Positions 37,390-52,267 of a DNA stretch of 64,000 bases are shown here, one piece after another (the first letter of the stretch is position 1; every line of letters begins with the position of its first letter). The notes beneath the pieces are model-generated. The model saw only the letters and a program-made list of their open reading frames with translations, did not search any database and was not told the origin of the DNA. The stretch comes from Lewinellaceae bacterium (GTDB lineage Bacteria > Bacteroidota > Bacteroidia > Chitinophagales > Saprospiraceae), in the NCBI GenBank assembly GCA_016710765.1, contig JADJUJ010000004.1:310001-374000 (forward strand). Direction: 5' to 3'. Position numbers and translations under genes: made by a program.

Positions 37390-39021
37390 ATGGAAGTAAA
37401 ACAACCCGACCTCACCAAGGCCGTCGATCTTCAGGCGCACCACAGCGGAACCGGCGCACTCCGCACCCGCATTCCCATTTATCAGGACTTCCTCCCCCCC
37501 TGCAACAACGCCTGTCCGGCCGGCGAAAACATCCAGGCCTGGCTGTCGCATGTGCAGGCCGGTGAGTATTTCGAAGCCTGGCAAAAACTGATCGAGGAAA
37601 ATCCCATGCCGGCCATCCATGGTCGCGTGTGCTACCACCCCTGCGAAAGCAGTTGCAACCGCAATGCAGTCGACAGCACCGTGAGCATACACGCTGTCGA
37701 GCGCTTCCTTGGCGACAAAGCCATCGAAGAAGGCTGGAAGCCAACATTTGAGAAAAAGCCCGGTGGGCGCCGCGTCATGATTGTGGGCGCCGGCCCCAGC
37801 GGACTCTCCGCCGCTTATCACCTGGCCCGCATGGGGCACGGGGTTGAAATTTTTGAGGCGGGCCCCATTGCCGGCGGCATGATGCACTTTGGCATTCCTG
37901 CCTACCGACTGCCGCGCAACATCATTGCAGAAGAAGTTCAGCGCATAGAAGACATGGGGGTGAAAATTCACCTGAACTATAAGGTGTCGGACCTGCTGGC
38001 AGAAAAAGCCGCCGGTAGTTTCGATGCCATCTTCGTGGCCATCGGAGCGCATATTGGCAAAAAAACAGACATCCCTGCCCGCGATGCCGGACAAATATTC
38101 GATGCCGTTTCCTTCCTACGCGAGGTCGACCAGGGCAACGCCCCCAAACTGGGGCGCCGCGTAGCCATTTACGGCGGCGGCAACACCGCCATGGACGCCG
38201 CCCGTATTGCCAAGCGACTGGGCGTCGACGATGCCATGATCATTTACCGCCGCGACCGCGAGCACATGCCGGCCCACGAATTTGAGGCCGACGAAGCCCT
38301 GGCAGAAGGCGTGAAAATTCACTGGCTGCGCACCATTAAATCCATCGACCAAAGCAACTTCACAGTGGAGGTCATGCGGGTGGAAAATGGCCGTCCCGTA
38401 CCCACCGGCGAATTCGAAACCATCGAAGCCGATTCGCTCATTCTGGCGCTCGGACAAGATACCGACACCGACTTCCTCCGCCCAATCTCGGGCATGGAAT
38501 TCCTGAACGACGGAACTGTGGTAGTCGGGCCAAACATGATGACCGGCCATGCCGGCATCTTCGCTGGCGGCGATATGGTGCCCTCTGAGCGCACCGTAAC
38601 CGTTGCCGTAGGCCATGGTAAAAAAGCAGCGCGTTTCATCGATGCTTATTTGCACGACAGCACCTATTTTAAGCCGGAAAAACAACCCGTTGTGGGCCCC
38701 GACCGGCTCCATATTTGGTTCCAAACCTACGCGCCACAGCAAAATCAACCGCATTTGTCGCCCACCGAAGCCGCCAAAGGTTTCGATGAAGTGGTGGATG
38801 GCTTGAGCGACAGTGCTGCGCGGTTTGAAGCCCAGCGCTGCTTCTCCTGTGGCAACTGTTTCGAGTGCGACGGCTGCTTCGGCGCTTGCCCAGAAGATGC
38901 TGTCATTAAACTCGGTCCGGGAAAACGATACCGCTTCAACTACGACCTCTGCACCGGTTGCGCAGTGTGCTACGAACAGTGTCCGTGTCATGCAATTCAG
39001 ATGCAGCCGGTAGGAGGGTAG
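37390..39021 (+). CDS. NAD(P)-dependent Fe-S flavoprotein, GltD-like with C-terminal ferredoxin domain
   Basis: 543 aa. N-terminal cysteine cluster CNNACPAGENIQ ... CYHPCESSCNR (GltD/DPYD-type [4Fe-4S] ligands). FAD fold VMIVGAGPSGLSAAYHLARM, then NAD(P) fold VAIYGGGNTAMDAARIA and the second dinucleotide motif GIFAGGDMVP. The C-terminus has two [4Fe-4S] sites, CFSCGNCFECDGCFGACP and CTGCAVCYEQCPC. It should move electrons between NAD(P)H and ferredoxin-like Fe-S centres. Followed by nifJ and a DHOD-like gene on the same strand, it is a likely electron partner for PFOR. It is not the glutamate synthase subunit by context. Confidence 0.85.
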   Translation: MEVKQPDLTKAVDLQAHHSGTGALRTRIPIYQDFLPPCNNACPAGENIQAWLSHVQAGEYFEAWQKLIEENPMPAIHGRVCYHPCESSCNRNAVDSTVSIHAVERFLGDKAIEEGWKPTFEKKPGGRRVMIVGAGPSGLSAAYHLARMGHGVEIFEAGPIAGGMMHFGIPAYRLPRNIIAEEVQRIEDMGVKIHLNYKVSDLLAEKAAGSFDAIFVAIGAHIGKKTDIPARDAGQIFDAVSFLREVDQGNAPKLGRRVAIYGGGNTAMDAARIAKRLGVDDAMIIYRRDREHMPAHEFEADEALAEGVKIHWLRTIKSIDQSNFTVEVMRVENGRPVPTGEFETIEADSLILALGQDTDTDFLRPISGMEFLNDGTVVVGPNMMTGHAGIFAGGDMVPSERTVTVAVGHGKKAARFIDAYLHDSTYFKPEKQPVVGPDRLHIWFQTYAPQQNQPHLSPTEAAKGFDEVVDGLSDSAARFEAQRCFSCGNCFECDGCFGACPEDAVIKLGPGKRYRFNYDLCTGCAVCYEQCPCHAIQMQPVGG

Positions 39022-39197
39022 AGTAGAGGAGAGGAGGGTAGAGGAGAGGAGAGAAGAGGAGAGAAGAGGAGAGGAGATTCATTTTTTCTTGCAAAACCTC
39101 GATCCAAAACCGCAAATCGCTCTACTCCCCTCTACTCCATCTCCTCCCTTCTACTCCTTCTACTCCTTCTACTCCATTCTCCTCCGTTCTGCTCCCA
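39010..39197 (+). repeat. GA-rich tract facing a CT-rich tract
   Basis: Purine tract GGAGGGTAGAGTAGAGGAGA and onward (39010-39077), about 40 mixed bases, then pyrimidine tract CTCTACTCCCCTCTACTCC and onward (39120-39187). The two can pair over long stretches, giving a large imperfect hairpin between the flavoprotein gene and nifJ. The repeat unit GAGTAGAGG is shared by both arms. Confidence 0.7.
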
Positions 39198-39238
39198 AAA
39201 AACCCACCCATTCGTCAACTTCACAACATTACCCAATA

Positions 39239-42811
<3,573 letters not shown>

Positions 42812-42829
42812 CTATTTATACACTAGATC

Positions 42830-43819
42830 ATGGATTTTCGCACCAATTACATGGGCATTCCGCTCCGCTCGCCGATCGTGGTATCAGCCTGTACGCTGAG
42901 TGAAAAAATAGACCATATTTTGCAAATGGAAGACGCCGGCGCAGGCGCCGTGGTGTTGTTCTCTCTGTTTGAAGAACAGATACAGCGGGAAAATGCATTG
43001 TTTGAAAAAGCACGCGCCGCAACCAGCTACGTCTTTGCCGAAGCCGAAGATTATTTCCCTGATCTCGATGATTATCATGTCGGCTCTACCCTTTACCTCG
43101 AACTCATCCGACAGGCCAAAGAGCGCACCCAAATACCCATCATCGCCAGCCTCAATGCCGTGAGTACGGAAGGATGGACCGAATACGCCAAACAAATGGA
43201 GGAAGCCGGCGCCGACGGGCTCGAAATCAACGTGTTCTGGATTCCGGCTGATACCAGAATCAGCAGTGCAGATGTGGAGCAACGTTACATCGACATCATC
43301 ACCAATGTAAAAAAGCAGGTAAGCATTCCAGTGGCCATCAAACTGAATCCTTATTTCAGCGCCATGGGCAACATGGCCGGCAGGCTGCAAAATGCTGGCG
43401 CCGATGGCTTGGTGCTGTTCAATCGTTTCTACCAACCAGATTTCGATGTAGACCGACTGCAAGTACTCTCCGACCTGCAATACAGCGATGCCAACGAAAT
43501 TCGCTTGCCCCTGCTGTGGATCGCGGTATTGTACGGCAAAGTGCCCGTTTCACTCGCCGCCACCACCGGCGTTCAAAGTGCCCGTGAAGTGATCAAGTAC
43601 CTGTTAGCAGGCGCCGATGTGACCATGACCGCCTCTGCTCTGTACAAAAATGGTATTTATCACCTCAATACCATGCACCGTGAACTGGAGGAATGGATGG
43701 TTCGGCTGGGCTTCGACTCAATAGAAGCCTTCCGAGGCGTAATGAGCCAGCAGCATGTATCCGACCCGAGCGCTTACGAACGGGCGAACTACATCCGGAT
43801 ATTGGAGGGGCAGAAGTGA
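42830..43819 (+). CDS. Dihydroorotate dehydrogenase-like flavoprotein
   Basis: 329 aa TIM barrel of the PyrD/PreA superfamily. It begins YMGIPLRSPIVVSACTLSE and carries IPIIASLNAVSTEGW, LEINVFWIP, IPVAIKLNPYFSAM and the phosphate-binding VSLAATTGVQSAREVIKYLL. The position usually holding the catalytic Cys/Ser loop reads ALYKNG near 240, so true dihydroorotate oxidation is doubtful. It starts 18 bases after nifJ, so it is translated from the same message and probably serves as an FMN redox partner. This gene type next to nifJ is, as I recall, conserved in Bacteroidota. Confidence 0.85.
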   Translation: MDFRTNYMGIPLRSPIVVSACTLSEKIDHILQMEDAGAGAVVLFSLFEEQIQRENALFEKARAATSYVFAEAEDYFPDLDDYHVGSTLYLELIRQAKERTQIPIIASLNAVSTEGWTEYAKQMEEAGADGLEINVFWIPADTRISSADVEQRYIDIITNVKKQVSIPVAIKLNPYFSAMGNMAGRLQNAGADGLVLFNRFYQPDFDVDRLQVLSDLQYSDANEIRLPLLWIAVLYGKVPVSLAATTGVQSAREVIKYLLAGADVTMTASALYKNGIYHLNTMHRELEEWMVRLGFDSIEAFRGVMSQQHVSDPSAYERANYIRILEGQK

Positions 43820-43871
43820 GGGCGAGAACCCGATTGGTTCACCCATTGTTCAACCGCCGTTTATCAACCAT

Positions 43872-45389
43872 TTACCTTTTTTTTGCCAACTTCAACTGAT
43901 CAAAATGAAAATCACCGATCGGGCAATCGATGCTGATGCCGGTTACTTCGTGTTTTTCATTAAAATTAAAGGTCAGCAAAGCGAAGGGTAAAAAACGATC
44001 GGGAAACACCACTTTGTAGGTGTCGTAATGCCAGTGGTCCATTTCCCCAAACAGGGTGTTTTTCGCCGGAAGCATGGTAAATTCCAGCCGCCCGTCGTCG
44101 ATGGTAACCGTGACATCGCCGTAGCTGGGATCGGTGTAAGTCCCTACCAATTCACTGGGTTTGGCAGAGGGTTCGGTGTTGGGAACCCGTGTTTTCAGTC
44201 TATCAGCCTTTTCTTCCTCCAGGTATTCCTGGTAGTTTTTTTTGCGTTCGGCTGCCTGTGCAATCCAGTCCGTTTCGGGCAATTTTTTGCCACTTTCTCG
44301 CAGATAGTAATCGATGACCGTCCATTTCATGGCATCGTTGATAAAAGGCTCCTCCCCATTGTTGAGGCTGATGAACGACAAGCCCAATTCGGGCACCAGA
44401 CAAACCTTGCTGATGTAGCCCGGCATGCCGCCGTCGTGCTCAATAACCTTTACACCCTGGTAGTCCGACAAAAACCAGCCCATGCCATAGGCGTAAAAAT
44501 GGATACCCATCCGTTTTTTACTCCCCGACACAGGGATGAGGGTACGGGCGGCAAACAGGGCATCTACCGTGCTGGGTTTCAGGATTTCCTTTCCTTTGAA
44601 GCTGCCCTTGTTGAGCAACATAATGGTCCAGTTGGCCAAATCTTCTACACTGGAATAAAGGGAAGCTGCTGGTTTTACCCCATTGAAATCGTATCGGTCG
44701 ATGATTTCCCCGTGAATATGGCCGGTGGTGACATTGTCGGTCCCCAGAAGTTCATCATTCGAAGGGCGGGTAGCATTCATTTGCAAGGGGGCAAAAAAAT
44801 GTGTGCTGACGAAGTCCGACCAGGTTTGTCCGCTTACCCGCTCTACCACCTTACCTGCCACCATAAACATGAGGTTCTGGTAGCCAAAATCGCTGCGAAA
44901 ATCCTGATCAATAGGCAGGTAGGCCATGTGCGCAATGATATCCTCATCGGTATAGTTGGTTCCGTACCAGAGCAAGTCGCCATCAAAGGTGGCCAGTCCG
45001 GAACGGTGGGAGAGGATGTCGGTAATGGTTAGTTCCCGGGTAATATAAGGATCCGACATTTTCAGTTCGGGAACGTACTGAATCACCTTATCGCTCCACT
45101 TCAATTTGCCTTCCTGCACCAAAATACCCACGGAGGCAGCAGTAAAAGCTTTTGAGCAAGAGGCGATGCTGAAAAGGGCTTGTGTGTCGAGCGCCTCCTT
45201 CTTTTTGGCATTTTTATACCCCATGGCTTTTTTCCAGACCAGGGTACTGTCTTTAACGACAGCAATGGCTATGCCCGTGGGCTGAAGTTGATCAAAAGCC
45301 TTTTGAAGTTCTTTGTCAAATGTGGGTGATTGGGCCGAAACCGTGAAAAGGGCTGCAAAGCAAATGGACAATACCAAGAAAATACGCAT
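43872..45389 (-). CDS. Beta-lactamase-fold serine hydrolase (class C/PBP-like) with DUF3471
   Basis: 505 aa from MRIFLVLSICFAALFTVSAQ (45389). Active-site SCSK (S77 by this start; SIASCSKAFTAAS), second motif YQN in FGYQNLMFMVAG, third motif HDGG in VIEHDGGMPGY. These are the SxxK, YxN and HxG motifs of the AmpC/esterase superfamily. The last 100 residues (VGTYTDPSYGDVTVTIDDGR) are a DUF3471-type lipocalin-like domain. Exported. It is more likely a peptidase or esterase than a resistance enzyme. Confidence 0.9.
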   Translation of the reverse strand: MRIFLVLSICFAALFTVSAQSPTFDKELQKAFDQLQPTGIAIAVVKDSTLVWKKAMGYKNAKKKEALDTQALFSIASCSKAFTAASVGILVQEGKLKWSDKVIQYVPELKMSDPYITRELTITDILSHRSGLATFDGDLLWYGTNYTDEDIIAHMAYLPIDQDFRSDFGYQNLMFMVAGKVVERVSGQTWSDFVSTHFFAPLQMNATRPSNDELLGTDNVTTGHIHGEIIDRYDFNGVKPAASLYSSVEDLANWTIMLLNKGSFKGKEILKPSTVDALFAARTLIPVSGSKKRMGIHFYAYGMGWFLSDYQGVKVIEHDGGMPGYISKVCLVPELGLSFISLNNGEEPFINDAMKWTVIDYYLRESGKKLPETDWIAQAAERKKNYQEYLEEEKADRLKTRVPNTEPSAKPSELVGTYTDPSYGDVTVTIDDGRLEFTMLPAKNTLFGEMDHWHYDTYKVVFPDRFLPFALLTFNFNEKHEVTGISIDCPIGDFHFDQLKLAKKR

Positions 45390-45584
45390 GGTGCATTGTT
45401 TAAGCAAAAGCAGATTATCGAAATCTGCTTCTTGAATTCAGGTGAAATATTTTCCCGAAGGTAGAAAAAACTGTAAATTTCGTGAAATGCTGCCCTTCTC
45501 TGCCAGCATGTATCCAAACTATGTTTAATTTTACACTGGCACCATAGCCATGGCGTCGCTTCATCTATTAACCCAATTCTATTT

Positions 45585-48500
45585 ATGCGTACATTCCTTT
45601 CCTTCCTTTTTCTTTTCATGCTCACACCGATGCTCCTTCTGGCACAGAACAGTGCCGATGCGGCAGTGGCCCTTAGCGCTTCGGTGCAGACCAGCCCTGC
45701 CAGCGTGACCATCAGCTGGCCCATGAGTACCCCAACTGCTGATATTTTACTTTTTCGGCGAGACAAGGGGAGCGCTACCTGGTTTGCGCTGCTCGACGAT
45801 AGCCTGAGCACCGCCAGTTCTTTCGTCGACAACTTTGTTGCCCTCGGCAGCACCTATGAATACGGCATGCAAAAAGTAATCAATGGTATTCCTGCCTTTG
45901 GCTACGTCAGTGTTGCGGTAGAAGCCGCTGCAGTGGAACAGCGCGGAAAAGTTTTGGTATTTGTTGAACAGGCGCTGAGCACTCCACTGGCCAGCGAACT
46001 TGATCGACTCAAATACGATTTGAGTGGTGATGGCTGGACGGTCGTTTGGCACGAAGTGATGCCTAATGCCACTGTCCCCTCAGTAAAAAGCCAAATCGAA
46101 ACTGATTATGCTGCGGATCCTGCCAATGTAAAATCGGTACTCCTGCTGGGACATATCCCCGTCCCATACTCCGGCAATACCGCATGGGATGCCCATCCAG
46201 AGCACCAGGGCGCCTGGCCTGCAGATACCTATTATGGTGACATGACCGGCTCCTGGACCGACAACTCCATCAACAACACTGCTGCTGCACGCAACGCCAA
46301 CGACAATATACCTGGCGATGGTAAATTTGACCAAAGCATTGTTCCTGGCGCCTCCAAACTTGCGGTGGGCAGGGTCGATTTTGAAAACCTTGACGAAGTA
46401 ACATTTGGAACCACCAGAACCGAGTTGATGCGTCGTTACCTGAACAAAGACCATCGCTGGCGCGTAAAAGCCTACACTGCTGACAATAAAACTTTGATCG
46501 ACGATAACTTTGGTTATGCCGGAGGTGAAGCCTTCGCTGCCAACGGCTATCGCAATGGCTATGCGCTTACCGGCGAAGCAAATGTTGTGGAAGGTGACTT
46601 TTTCAACGACAGTGTTCGGCAGCTACCATGGCGACTGGGATTACGCCCCTAATCCTTTTATGCCCTCCGCACTCGCCTCTAAAGGTGGTATACTGACTTG
46701 CGGTTGGGCTGGCCGGCCACACTGGTTTATCCAGCACATGGCCAGCGGCGAAACGGTTGGCTATTCCACTGTAGAAACACAAAACACCTGCGACATCGTC
46801 GGATACCCCAGTTATTATGGCGCTTGTGGCACCCATGTTACCTTGCTGGGCGACCCAACGCTTCGGGCGCATGTAGTGGCACCTGCAAGCGATTTTACGG
46901 CGACCAGCCAATGTGGTAGTGTACACCTCAACTGGACAGCCGCTGCAGACAACGTTGCAGGTTATCAGGTGTTCAGGTCTACCTCACCATTGAGCGGTTT
47001 CACCAAAATCAATGCAACCCTCGCTACAGGTACCAATTACATAGACATGAACCCTCCCGTAGGCAATCTCTACTACCAACTTCGGGCGGTTAAACTGCAG
47101 ACTGGGACTGGTGGTACTTACTGGAACAACAGTACTGGCGTTTTCAGTAATGTAAATTACATCGGAGGAACAACACCCAATGTTACTGCCGCAGGCGGTT
47201 TGATCACCTGCTATTTTGCTGAAGATACTGTGCGTGGATTTTCCACCACTTCCGGAGTATCCTTCCACTGGGATGGCCCCAACGGCTTCTCTTCTGAGGA
47301 GCAAAATGCAGCAACAAGCCAGATCGGAACCTACGTCCTGACCGTCACCGCCCTGAACGGCTGTACAGCTTCCACCACGGTTACCGTGATTGAAGATACC
47401 GCTTTACCTGTCGTGATGGCCTCTGGCAATCCAATTACTTGTGCCAATTATGGCCAACTTTTGGGGTATGTCAGTGGTGGCTTTCCGGAATGGACGGGCC
47501 CCAACGGGTTCATCTCCGACGAACTGAGTCCTGCTGTTACCGAAGCCGGCACCTATACACTCACTGGTTTGAATATTTTCAACGGCTGTACTGCCACTGC
47601 TACGGTAGAAATCACGGAGGATCTGACGATTCCTGAAAATGTGACCGCACTGGCCAATGGCTCCATCAATTGCATCAATACGTCGGTTTCACTCCAGGCA
47701 AGTTCTTCCACCAATGGCGCAAGTTTCGCCTGGACAGGCCCTAACGGTTTTTCACAATCTGGTGAAAATGTGACTACCTTCGAAACCGGTGACTATACTG
47801 TTGTTGTGACGCACCCAACCACCGGTTGCACCGTCAGCGAAACGGTAATGGTAACAGAAGACATCAGTTCCCCAGATGTGAGCGCCGCAGGCGGTACCCT
47901 CAGTTGTAATGAACCCAGCATCAATCTTGTTGCGAACTCCGGCACCTCAGGTGTAACTTTCAACTGGTTCGGTCCCGGTGGATTCTCCTCAACGGAACAA
48001 AACCCTAGTGTCAATGCTGCAGGAACCTATGAGTTGCTGGTTACAGCATCCAATGGCTGTACCTCTTCAGCAACAGTTACCGTTGATATTGATGGATCGG
48101 TTCCCAATGTATCTGCGGTTGGTGGATTGATTACCTGCTACAACGACACCGACACGGTCCGCGGCTTTTCAACCACCCCGGATGTTACGTTTGCCTGGAC
48201 GACCAGCAACGGAATCATCCAGTCGGGCGCCGACAACCAAAACGCAGTAGCTGCTGCACCAGGCACCTACGTCCTTATCGTAACAGCACCCAATGGATGT
48301 ACCAATTCTACTTCAACTACGGTAGCAGCAGATTTGGTCGCCCCTACGGTATCTGCAACAACACCGGATCCCATTAATTGCATTGTCACCGATGTTACCT
48401 TGCAGGCCATGGTTACAGGCGGTGTACCCTTCTGGACCGGTCCAAATAATTTTGCATCAAGCGAGCTAAACCCGGTCGTTTCCGCACCAGGAATATACAC

Positions 48501-49509
48501 CCTCACCGCACTGAGTCCATTGAACGGATGCACATCCAGTTTGACGGTCGAAGTTGCCGACAACACCACACCACCTACTGTCACTGCCGTTGGCGGCGTG
48601 ATTTACTGTGAAGGGGGTACAGTTACACTTACAGCGGTTCATGGCCCCGACATTGTAATTGCCTGGCCAAGTTTGCCTGGCGGTAATGAGCCTGTTGTAT
48701 CGGATCCGGGGGATTATGTCCTCGTGGCCACTGATCTCAATACTGGCTGTACAGCAACTGAAACAGCCGTGGTTACACAGGTCTCTCCCTTTCTTTCTGC
48801 GGATGTGGACCCCATGACCGTGAACTGCAATGGTTCTAAGGACCTCAGCATCACGGCTACGGGTGGTACCCAGCCCTACAACTATGCATGGTCGAATGGC
48901 GAAACATCAGCGGGAACAAACTTCCCGAACAGCGCAGCATCCTACTTTGTCACCCTTACCGACGATGCAGGTTGTACGCTGGAATTCTCCGGCGACTTAC
49001 CATTTGTAGATACCTTATCGGTCACGGCAACAGCTACCAACGAAAGTGCTGTAGGAGCCAACGACGGAACGGCTACGGCATCACCAGCCGGTGGACAAGT
49101 ACCCGTTAGTTACCTTTGGAGCAATGGATCTACCACCCAAACGGCAGCAGGTCTTACAGCGGGTAACTACACCGTCACCATTACTGGTAATGATGGCTGC
49201 ACCGCAGTAACCACCGTAGAAGTACAGGTTATGGTTGGTACAAATGTTGCACCGGAAGGCTGGAACATCAGCTTAGCGCCCAACCCAGCCAGTCAGCAAA
49301 CCTGGCTGAATCTGCATTTCCCCAAAGCCCTGGATGCGCAGGTGCGTGTAGAGGATCTTTCGGGTCGCAATCTGATCAGTTCGAACATCGGAGTTCAGCA
49401 AGACAGCCGAATCAGGCTGGATACCAGCAAATTACCTGCTGGACTCTACATCGTACGAATCCTTGCCGATTCCAAAGTATACAACATGAAGCTGGTTAAA
49501 TCAGAATAA
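45585..49509 (+). CDS. Giant T9SS surface protein with gingipain-like (C25) domain and Ig-like repeats (frameshifted)
   Basis: About 1307 aa after removing one T from T5 at 46599-46603 (giving EGDFSTTVFGSYHGDWDY). Signal peptide ends LLLAQ. Residues about 100-400 resemble peptidase C25: KSVLLLGHIPVPYSG, ADTYYGDMTGSW, SKLAVGRVDFENL, candidate His in GSYHGDWD (H348) and Cys in GGILTCGWAGR (C372). A fibronectin-like domain follows (VHLNWTAAADNVAGYQVFRS), then about seven Ig-like repeats each with WTGPNGF-type and GTYTLT...NGCT motifs, two SprB-like repeats (YNYAWSNGETS, YLWSNGSTTQT) and a T9SS type A sorting domain (LAPNPASQQTWLNLHF). Secreted, cell-surface protease or adhesin. Confidence 0.85.
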
Positions 49510-49532
49510 TCAGTTCCTTTAGGTAAATAAAA

Positions 49533-49572
49533 AGAGGGTGTCATATCTGGAATTCCAGTGTTGACACCCTCT
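49533..49572. terminator. Bidirectional terminator between convergent genes
   Basis: Stem AGAGGGTGTCA/TGACACCCTCT with flanking A5 and T6 tracts, between the giant surface protein gene and the EF-G-like gene. Confidence 0.9.
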
Positions 49573-49598
49573 CTTTTTTAACCTGATAATTGTAGCGC

Positions 49599-51733
49599 TT
49601 AACCCTCGTCGTTGCTTGATTGAGCGGCATAATCGGAGGTCAGCTTGGCCTGTATATCACCAGGAACCGCCGAGTAATCAGCAAACTTCATGGTAAACTT
49701 AGCCTTGCCTTGCGTCAGGGCTCGCAGGGTAGAGGAATACTTGTGCAGTTCTTTTAGGGGCACCCGGGCTTTAATGACCTGGTAATGGCCCTGTGCATCC
49801 ATACCCATTATAATGGCTCGGCGGGTTTGAAGATCGCCCATGACACTGCCCATAAATTCGGCATCGCACATGACTTCAAGATCGTAAATAGGTTCCAGAA
49901 TCTGTGGCCCGGCAGCCGGAAAAGCTTCCTTATAGGCCATGGTAGCAGCAATCTGGAAGGCCATGTCATTGGAATCAACTGGGTGCATTTTACCATCGTA
50001 AATGCTTACCCGAATATCGCGGCAGTAAGAACCTGTTAAAGGTCCTTCCTCCATTTTTGCCATAATTCCCTTTTTGATGGCATTGGTAAACCTGGCATCA
50101 ATCGATCCTCCAACAATAGCCCAGCAGAAGGAAAACTTACCACCCCATTTCAAATCTTCTGCTTCCAGATTTTTTACCGTGAGGCCGTGTGGCGCCGGCA
50201 TACCATCATAATAAGGTTCAATGCGCATGTGAACCTCGGCAAATTGTCCGGCACCGCCCGATTGTTTTTTGTGGCGGTAGTCCTGATTGGCTTCTTTGGT
50301 AATGGTTTCGCGATAGGGGATACGAGGCTCAATGAATTCCAGATGCACCCCAAACAGTTGCTCACTTTTATGCCGCACCATGTCGAGGTGCATTTCGCCC
50401 TGCCCTTGAATGATGGTTTGCTTAAGCTCCAGGCTTTGCTCCACAATCAGGGTTGGATCTTCCTCGTGAATGGAATGTAGGGCGTTGGCCATTTTTTCTA
50501 CCTCCGATTTACTTGGCGGAACTACAGCCATGCGAACCCGAGGCGTGGGAAAATGAATGCGTTCAATTTTTACAGAGGCCCCTTTAGGGTTCAGCGTTTG
50601 GTTGGTATGCGAACCCTTGAGTTTGACCGTACAGCCAATATCACCGGCACGGAGTTGGTCAACAGCATCGCGGTTTTTACCTTCCGATTCGTACAACTGG
50701 GCAAAACGCTCCACCATACTGTTGTCGGCATTGGTCAGTTCGTCGCCCGATTTCAGCACACCTGAGTACACTTTAAAGTAGGAAACGAGGCCAACTTTAG
50801 GCTCGCTGACAGTTTTAAATATAAAGACACAAGGCCGCGCTGCAGCATCGCAGGGCTTGGTGCCACCACCCTCGAGTTCGGCAGGTGGCCGGTCGGCAGG
50901 GCTGGGGCAGATGTCGTGAATAAATCCCATAATCCGGCCGGAGCCCATGTCTTTGGCTGCTGATACACAGAAAACAGGGAAAAATTGGTGGTGTGCAAGG
51001 CCGATGGCCAAGCCCTTGGCCAGATCCTCTTCATCCAGGGTTCCATTTTCAAAATATTTCTCCATCAGGCCCTCTTCATTTTCCGCAGCCGCTTCTACCA
51101 GGGCATTGTGCATTTCGTTGGCCCTTGCTTTGTGTTCAGCGGGTATGTCTTTTTATCGGGCTTTCCACCACCTGGAGGGAATACATACATCACCATGCGC
51201 AAGGCGTCAATGATGGCATTGAAGCCCGGGCCCTGGTTAACGGGAAACTGCACGGGCAACACCCGGTTTCCAAAGCGGTTTTTGGCCTGCTCCAGTGTCA
51301 TTTCAAAGTCCGATTTTTCATGGTCGAGCTGGTTGATGACAAAAATGGCAGGCGTGTCGTACTCATCTACATATTCCCATATCAGTTCTGTGCCTACTTC
51401 CACACCGCTCCGTGCGTTAAGCATCACTACCGCCGTATCCGCAACTTTAAGGGCTGTAATGACCTCACCTACGAAGTCGTCGAGGCCCGGCGTATCGAGG
51501 ATATTGATTTTGGTGTCTTTCCAATTGCAATGCAAAACGGATGCAAACAACGAGTGCCCTCGCTCCTGTTCGATTTGGCTGTAATCGCTCTGGGTATTGC
51601 CCTCTTCAACGGTACCGCGACGGCTTATCGCCTCGGCTTCGTACAACATGGTTTCAGCGAGCGTGGTTTTACCACTCCCGGAATGGCCCACAAGGACGAC
51701 ATTCCGGATTTGTTTGGTGTCAAAGGCAGACAT
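49599..51733 (-). CDS. Elongation factor G-like GTPase (frameshifted)
   Basis: About 711 aa from MSAFDTKQIRNVVLVG (51733) after adding one A (T5 at 51150-51154 on plus), which gives PDKKDIPAEHKARANEM. P-loop GHSGSGKTTLAE; switch-I Thr region RRGTVEEGNTQSDY; switch II DTPGLDDFVGEV, where the usual catalytic His of EF-G (DTPGHVDF) is Leu; G4 motif NQLD instead of NKMD. Later domains: DIGCTVKLKGSHTN, EMHLDMVRHKSEQLF, GQFAEVHMRIEPYY, DIRVSIYDGKMHPVDSND. It is longer and more diverged than housekeeping EF-G and matches the EF-G-like group that has DTPGYADF. Main translocation is unlikely; a ribosome-associated role is inferred. Confidence 0.85.
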
Positions 51734-52267
51734 AGGTATGAACTTTTTGGTGAATGAATCCGGATGACCATTGGTGAGGTGCCTAACGCCGGAACAGCGA
51801 AGATTGTGCAACAAAGCATGGGGGAGAATGAGCAAGGTCAGGTGGACCAGTGATCATAACCCTTTTTGTTGTTCACAGCCTTTGGGTCCGCCAACAGTCA
51901 TCCGTTTAATGTAAACGCGCGAATGGCATACTTGTAAAATTTAGTTTGGAGAAAAGGTTTGCTTCGCGGAATGAAAGTAGGCAGCCTTCCCTACGCATCA
52001 AAAAAAATAGGGAAAAAATTTCCCAACCGTTTTCGGGGCAAAAAAGGCATCAAATTTAAAAATTGCGATTATTGCCTGTAAATCAATCATTTATGCAAAA
52101 ACGGGTCGGCGAGCACTACCATTTAAAAAAAATCAAAAAAAATTTAAACCCTGGCAGCGCATTGGGAAAGATGATCGTTCCTTATTCAGGACGCCAGTTC
52201 AAAAACCAATTGTTGGCGTCGGTTTTGAAGTGCCCAAACCAATTTAATCAAACCAATCTTTCTTTTT
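51734..52267. other. Intergenic region upstream of the small ORF
   Basis: 534 bases without a convincing gene. A 142-codon open frame starting at 52063 runs through the terminator and into the opposite gene and is rejected. A/T homopolymers are dense around 52000-52150. Confidence 0.4.

Noticed and set aside
38116..38991. 291-codon minus-strand frame opposite the GltD-like gene
   Set aside because: Shadow of a gene with intact cofactor motifs; composition is that of a reverse-frame translation.
39089..39238. 50-residue N-terminal extension of nifJ
   Set aside because: It translates the CT-rich tract (FYSFYSFYS...) and is not part of the family; MSKKQNII at 39239 is the normal start.
43872..45389. 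Antibiotic resistance beta-lactamase
   Set aside because: The SxxK/YxN/HxG motifs and DUF3471 domain fit the broad serine hydrolase family; nothing specific to drug hydrolysis is visible.
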